Shown piece by piece: positions 57,966 to 61,140 of a DNA stretch of 61,140 bases. The notes beneath the pieces were generated by a model. The model saw only the letters and a program-made list of their open reading frames with translations. It was not told where the DNA came from and searched no databases. Location: the NCBI GenBank assembly GCA_945889495.1, contig CAMDBU010000014.1:1-61140 (forward strand), read 5' to 3'. The translations under genes were made by a program, and so were the position numbers. The DNA is from Syntrophobacter sp. SbD2 (lineage in GTDB: Bacteria > Desulfobacterota > Binatia > UBA9968). How positions within the stretch are numbered: position 1 is the first letter of the stretch; each line of letters starts with the position of its first letter.

Positions 57966-59348
57966 ATGGCTAAGCTCGATTTGCTGGTTAAAAATGGCGA
58001 AGTGTGGACGCCGGGCGGCTTTATCGACACCGATATCGCGGTGAGCGACGGTAAGATCATCGCGCTGGGCAAGCCGCCGGTGCTGCCCGATACGGCGGAC
58101 CAGGTGATCGACGCCAAGGGGATGAAAGTGATCCCCGGCTTGGTCGACACCCACACCCATCACCGTGATCCTGGTTTCACCTACAAGGAAGACATCACCA
58201 CGGCGACCATGGCGGCGGCGGCCGGCGGCGTGACCACCTCCATCGGCATGCCCAACGTCAATCCGCCGACGACAACCGTCGAGCGCTACCGCGCGCTGGT
58301 CGAGCACCATAGCAAGAACGCCATCGTCGACTTCAATCACAATCCCTCCGGCACCGTGCCCGAAGAAATCCCCGGCCTCGCCAAGGAAGGACCGCTGGCG
58401 TTTAAAATCTTCATGGTCAAGGACACCGGCCGCGATTACCCGCATATGCCCGGCATCGGCATCAACAACAACGGCGAGCTGTTCAAATGCTTCGAGACCG
58501 TCGGCAGCACCGGCTTGCCGCTGATGGTCCATCCGCACGATCAAGATCTGATGGACGAGATCGAAGGGCGCTACTGGAAAAAGGAGGACCGCAGCCCGCA
58601 GGCCTACGCCAAAGCCTACCGCGATTACGACGGGATCATCTGGGATACGGCGATGGCGACCTTGTTCCGCATGCAGAAAGCCCTCGGCACGCCGCTCCAT
58701 ATTCTCCACATGACCACGCCCGAAGGCATCGCCATGTTGCGTCGGGCCAAGGACGAAGGTCGGCCCTGCAGCTGCGAGGTCAATCCCTGGGCGATGTTCT
58801 TGGGTACCTGGGAAAACGTCGAAAAGATGGGGCCCTACTGCTTGGGCTTCTGGGTGCCGCCGAACCATGTCAATGGACTTTGGGAAGCGATCAACGACGG
58901 CACCATCGACATGATCGGCACCGATCACGCGCCGCACACCAAGGAAGAAAAAGACCGCGGCTGGACCGATATGTGGAGCTGCCCAGGCGGCGAACCGCAG
59001 ATCCAAGATTATTTGAGCCTATTTCTCGACGCGGTGAACCAAGGCAAGCTGACGCTCGACCGCTTGGTGCGCATCTCGTCGTTCAACCCGGCCAAGGTTT
59101 TCAATATTTATCCGAAGAAGGGCGTGCTCATGCCGGGCTCCGACGCCGACATGGTGATCGTCGACATGAATAAGGAAAACGTCATCTCGAACGCGACCAC
59201 TTACACCAAAGTCGGCTGGACACCGTACAACGAACGCAAAGTCAAAGGCGTGCCGATCCGCACAATCCTGCGCGGCAAGACGGTGATGCTCGATGGCAAG
59301 ATCACCGGCAAGCCGGGGGACGGGCAGTTGGTGAAGCCGGTGAGTTAG
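57966..59348 (+). CDS. Dihydroorotase/hydantoinase-type cyclic amidohydrolase
   Basis: 460 residues of the amidohydrolase superfamily (hydantoinase/allantoinase/dihydroorotase). Metal ligands His63 and His65 in DTHTHHRDPG, a lysine in LAFKIFMV that is the likely carbamylated bridge, His in MVHPHD and ILHMTT, and Asp in GTDHAPHTKEE. Length fits hydantoinase. Substrate is a cyclic amide or ureide. It is divergent from the iron-type ABC genes, which may import its substrate; this is inference. Confidence 0.92.
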   Translation: MAKLDLLVKNGEVWTPGGFIDTDIAVSDGKIIALGKPPVLPDTADQVIDAKGMKVIPGLVDTHTHHRDPGFTYKEDITTATMAAAAGGVTTSIGMPNVNPPTTTVERYRALVEHHSKNAIVDFNHNPSGTVPEEIPGLAKEGPLAFKIFMVKDTGRDYPHMPGIGINNNGELFKCFETVGSTGLPLMVHPHDQDLMDEIEGRYWKKEDRSPQAYAKAYRDYDGIIWDTAMATLFRMQKALGTPLHILHMTTPEGIAMLRRAKDEGRPCSCEVNPWAMFLGTWENVEKMGPYCLGFWVPPNHVNGLWEAINDGTIDMIGTDHAPHTKEEKDRGWTDMWSCPGGEPQIQDYLSLFLDAVNQGKLTLDRLVRISSFNPAKVFNIYPKKGVLMPGSDADMVIVDMNKENVISNATTYTKVGWTPYNERKVKGVPIRTILRGKTVMLDGKITGKPGDGQLVKPVS

Positions 59349-59363
59349 ACTGGATCTATCAGA

Positions 59364-59393
59364 TTGACCTGGGTCGACGAGCATTGATATATA
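59364..59393 (+). promoter_or_regulatory. Promoter for small secreted protein
   Basis: TTGACC (59364-59369), 18-base spacer, TATATA (59388-59393), 30 bases ahead of the ATG at 59423. Confidence 0.5.
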
Positions 59394-59422
59394 GAAACAC
59401 CAACATTTTCGGAGGAATAATA

Positions 59423-59878
59423 ATGACTAGAATCGTGCAGGTTTTTATTGCTGTTTTCAGTCTTCAATTCTTGCTGATCTCGGATGCGACGATCTCGTTC
59501 GCACAAGTCGATCCAACCAAAGCTCTGATTGGGACGTGGGAGGGACAGATTGAGATCACAGGGAATAGCGGGCGGACACTTACAATCAATTCGGTAAAAG
59601 CAAAGGGCGACGGCGAATGGGTCGCACGGGGTAGGTTCGCCATAGCGGGGATGGAAAGTAAGGAGGAGACCGGCGGACAAGCAATGAGCGTATTGTCGAA
59701 AGACAATGACGTCTTTGTCGAGTTCGTTTCAGGAGGGAACAAGAATCCAGTTAAACTAAAGCTGGTTGGCGAGAACAAACTCGAAAGCACGATTAATATG
59801 GTATTGCCAGGAGGTCGGTCCGGCGATCGAAGAATCAAGTTTGAGAAAGTCGCACCGAAAGCGGGAGACGTTAAGTAG
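59423..59878 (+). CDS. Secreted protein of unknown function
   Basis: 151 residues with a signal peptide (FIAVFSLQFLLISDATISFA) and a small domain: LIGTWEGQIEITGNSG, WVARGRFAIAG, DVFVEFVSGG and KLVGENKLESTI. The beta-rich pattern, with GTWEG followed by alternating strands, resembles lipocalin/calycin-like barrels, but this is not a firm match. GGAGG at 59411 supports the start at 59423. A clear terminator follows. Confidence 0.8.
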   Translation: MTRIVQVFIAVFSLQFLLISDATISFAQVDPTKALIGTWEGQIEITGNSGRTLTINSVKAKGDGEWVARGRFAIAGMESKEETGGQAMSVLSKDNDVFVEFVSGGNKNPVKLKLVGENKLESTINMVLPGGRSGDRRIKFEKVAPKAGDVK

Positions 59879-59928
59879 GATCATCCAGCCGTCGACTCAT
59901 CCGATTCCTAATTACAAACTGCTACAAA

Positions 59929-59968
59929 AGCGGAAGAGCATTTTAAATGTTCTTCCGCTGTTTTTTTT
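59929..59968 (+). terminator. Rho-independent terminator
   Basis: A 15-bp stem (AGCGGAAGAGCATTT with AAATGTTCTTCCGCT, one G-T wobble, one-base loop) followed by G and eight T. It ends the small secreted-protein transcript. Confidence 0.93.
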
Positions 59969-60033
59969 AGATGGATCATACGCCCAAGGTGAAGCGCGAT
60001 AATTACGATTCTGACTCTAAAAAGGGGGTCGCA

Positions 60034-60231
60034 ATGAGCGCATTGAAACGGAAGAATTTTTTGGTGGATGAGAAAGCTTTACGAAGATCGAAAAAGATTT
60101 TGCGGGCCAAGACAGATTCGGATGCGGTGCGGCAGGCGATCTCCTTAGCGATTTTCAAAAGAGAGGTTCTACGAGGCTACGACAAAGCGGCCGGAAAATT
60201 CCCCCACTTCCTAGAACTAAAGGTAGGTTGA
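60034..60231 (+). CDS. Small antitoxin-like protein (VapB/RHH type)
   Basis: 65 residues: KNFLVDEKALRRSKKIL, then AKTDSDAVRQAISLAIFKREV, the pattern of short antitoxins where a DNA-binding strand-helix-helix precedes an extended toxin-binding tail. ATG at 60034 after GGGGG is preferred over a frame from 59971. No toxin of the PIN class follows it, and the next genes are on the other strand; it may be orphan. Confidence 0.6.
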   Translation: MSALKRKNFLVDEKALRRSKKILRAKTDSDAVRQAISLAIFKREVLRGYDKAAGKFPHFLELKVG

Positions 60232-60258
60232 CCCAGGAAGAGTTCAACATTCGGGCGG

Positions 60259-60495
60259 CTAAGCAGCGCTCTGTTTTAGCGAGAAGACGGGTACTTTGAC
60301 GGTTCGTGGCGCTTTGCGCCGATGCTTGACCAGATTCTGGAGTTTTCTTGTGATGGCGGGGGTAAAGACTTTTTCGCCGCAGTGGTTACAGACCTTCGCC
60401 GGAACTTCCTCGACCAAGATTAACTTATCGCCGATTCGCAGATCCACGGTGATCGCCTTTTCTTCCATCTCGGAGTGACACACCTGGCAACGCAT
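60259..60495 (-). CDS. YgiT-type zinc-finger protein (MqsA N-terminal-like)
   Basis: 78 residues with two CxxC knuckles (CQVC and CNHC), the VEEVPAKVCNHCGEKVF segment, and a basic tail. It is the zinc-binding domain of MqsA/YgiT antitoxins without the C-terminal DNA-binding HTH. Last in a three-gene minus-strand run with the DUF2283 and toxin-like genes. Confidence 0.82.
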   Translation of the reverse strand: MRCQVCHSEMEEKAITVDLRIGDKLILVEEVPAKVCNHCGEKVFTPAITRKLQNLVKHRRKAPRTVKVPVFSLKQSAA

Positions 60496-60514
60496 GGGGA
60501 AAAGTTTCCTACGA

Positions 60515-60760
60515 CTATCTCTGAGATGCTTCCAAGATCGTCACACCGACCAGGCGTCGTCCCTTATAGTCCAAGATCACCCCGTCGTCGCGTATTTGGC
60601 TGCGAGTTGAAGTTGGTTGATCCTCAAAATGTACGTAAAGAACGTCGGCTTCTTCGTCGTAATCTAGCCACATATGATTCTTGGGTAGCTGCACGAGGTG
60701 GGCAACAGCCTTGAGAAGATGAGACATGCTCTTTTTTTCTAGGATCGCGCTTTTGGCCAT
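60515..60760 (-). CDS. DUF2283 family protein
   Basis: 81 residues with the family pattern WLDYDEEADVLYVHFED...RDDGVILDYKGRRLVGVTILEAS. DUF2283 genes usually sit beside small toxin-like genes. A GGAGG site is well placed for the ATG at 60760. It overlaps the gene at 60739 by 22 bases, so the two are coupled, and is 20 bases before the YgiT-type gene. Confidence 0.88.
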   Translation of the reverse strand: MAKSAILEKKSMSHLLKAVAHLVQLPKNHMWLDYDEEADVLYVHFEDQPTSTRSQIRDDGVILDYKGRRLVGVTILEASQR

Positions 60761-60960
60761 GTCCGCCTCCCTGTGTTTAACTTTGTTGCAACAAAAGCAG
60801 TGATGACGAACCCATCGTTCCGCGACAGCTCCCGGTACACTACGTTTAGGTAACGCCTTCTACCGAGAGCAGAGATAGCAATCAGTCCGCCCGCATATCC
60901 TTGTACCACCCGCGTTGGGTTCTCGATCGTCGAGAAGAGTTTTTCGTAGTATGCGCTCAT
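60739..60960 (-). CDS. Toxin-like protein beside DUF2283, 5' end cut by an IS
   Basis: 73 residues from the first ATG (60960): LFSTIENPTRVVQGYAGGLI, RRRYLNVVYRELSRNDGFVITAFVA. The reading stays open upstream to about 60990 and adds WSHIVDNKPY, which fits the usual start of this family (H-I...P-Y-M); the part before that is lost at the IS. The pattern is seen in uncharacterised small proteins next to DUF2283, possibly a BECR/RelE-like nuclease toxin, but I cannot name the family. Probably N-terminally truncated. Confidence 0.6.
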   Translation of the reverse strand: MSAYYEKLFSTIENPTRVVQGYAGGLIAISALGRRRYLNVVYRELSRNDGFVITAFVATKLNTGRRTWPKARS

Positions 60961-60993
60961 GTACGGCTTGTTATCAACAATGTGACTCCATCG

Positions 60994-61140
60994 TGTTGTA
61001 GCAAAGTGAATCTGTCAGGGTCTAACGGCAACGTGAATATGTCAGGGTGGAAGGATGAGAACCCTGACGATGAGAGACGAGAAACGACTAGACATCATAC
61101 AACGATCGTTACGTAATGAGCTGACGATGGTGGAAGCCGC
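60994..61140 (+). mobile_element. Insertion sequence left end (ISNCY-like), partial
   Basis: From about 60994 the sequence has two near-repeats, GTGAATCTGTCAGGG and GTGAATATGTCAGGG (21 bases apart in between), as in transposase-binding sites of ISNCY-type ends, then the start of a transposase. The truncation of the neighbouring toxin-like gene marks the junction. The other end lies outside the window. Confidence 0.55.
61055..61140 (+). CDS. Transposase N-terminus (ISNCY-like), partial
   Basis: ATG at 61055 (or 61070) opens MRTLTMRDEKRLDIIQRSLR and continues with NELTMVEAA to the window edge. MRDEKRLDIIQ...ELT..EAA is the typical opening of ISNCY-family transposases, where a helix-turn-helix precedes an integrase-type core (family from memory). 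The core is beyond the window. Confidence 0.6.
   Translation, partial: MRTLTMRDEKRLDIIQRSLRNELTMVEA

Noticed and set aside
57936-59006. 356-codon minus-strand frame opposite the hydantoinase
   Set aside because: Antisense shadow of a gene with all catalytic motifs intact.

Overview
The window is GC-rich bacterial DNA from a Gram-negative organism. It carries lpxA, a complete Kdo pathway (kdsB, kdsA, kdsD, kdsC) and lptC-lptA-lptB, joined to rpoN, ptsN, rapZ and ptsH. This order, together with many orphan substrate-binding proteins, amidohydrolases and a nitrile-hydratase-like operon, suggests an uncultured soil or groundwater lineage of the former Deltaproteobacteria type (Desulfobacterota, Binatota or Tectomicrobia-like). 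The taxon is inferred from gene content only. Both window ends lie inside transposase genes, as expected when a contig breaks at multicopy insertion sequences.

Layout. 1-3.9 kb: an IS end has cut a cNMP-binding/helical/SLC13-like permease fusion; next come an ABC_sub_bind protein and an MBL-fold hydrolase. 4-10.5 kb (+): AI-2E-type permease, AhpD-like protein, thioredoxin-TPR protein (CnoX), PutA and a YheT-type hydrolase. 10.7-18.1 kb (mostly -): kelch protein, a divergent pair of probable di-metal helical-bundle proteins, small zinc-ribbon and Lys-rich proteins, and a catabolic-looking operon of two binding proteins, a racemase-like protein and an amidohydrolase. 18.2-31 kb (+): the envelope and housekeeping cluster, from a strong promoter before kdsB to metK and ahcY, closed by a clear terminator. 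31.4-36.1 kb (+): cupin, asparaginase-like protein, nitrile-hydratase-type subunits and a binding-protein/decarboxylase homologue. 36.2-40.9 kb: yacG, lpxA, a small secreted protein and glnE. 41-45.5 kb: a large secreted CSLREA/beta-helix/PKD-like protein and a ScyD/NHL-like beta-propeller behind an excellent sigma-54 promoter match. 45.7-53.4 kb: duplicated binding proteins (one decayed), a histidine kinase, a single-domain receiver, a frameshifted NtrC-type regulator and a YhcG-type nuclease, with long dispersed-repeat tracts between the signalling genes. 53.5-61.1 kb: PPOX-type protein, binding protein, iron-type ABC permease and binding protein, a hydantoinase-type enzyme, and a small toxin-antitoxin-like cluster cut by a second IS.

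How the parts fit. KdsD-KdsA-KdsC-KdsB make CMP-Kdo, LpxA starts lipid A, and LptABC supply parts of the LPS exporter. RpoN, PtsN, RapZ and HPr form a nitrogen/sugar-phosphate control group, but no enzyme I is present. MetK and AhcY form most of the SAM cycle. The nitrile-hydratase, asparaginase-like and hydantoinase genes point to use of organic nitrogen. Several dispersed repeat families (CTTCGAC/CTCAGGAC, CGCAAAGGCGC, CACCGCGGAGACGC, GGCGGGTTT palindromes) fill intergenic spaces, nest inside each other, and in at least three genes supply the annotated N-terminus.
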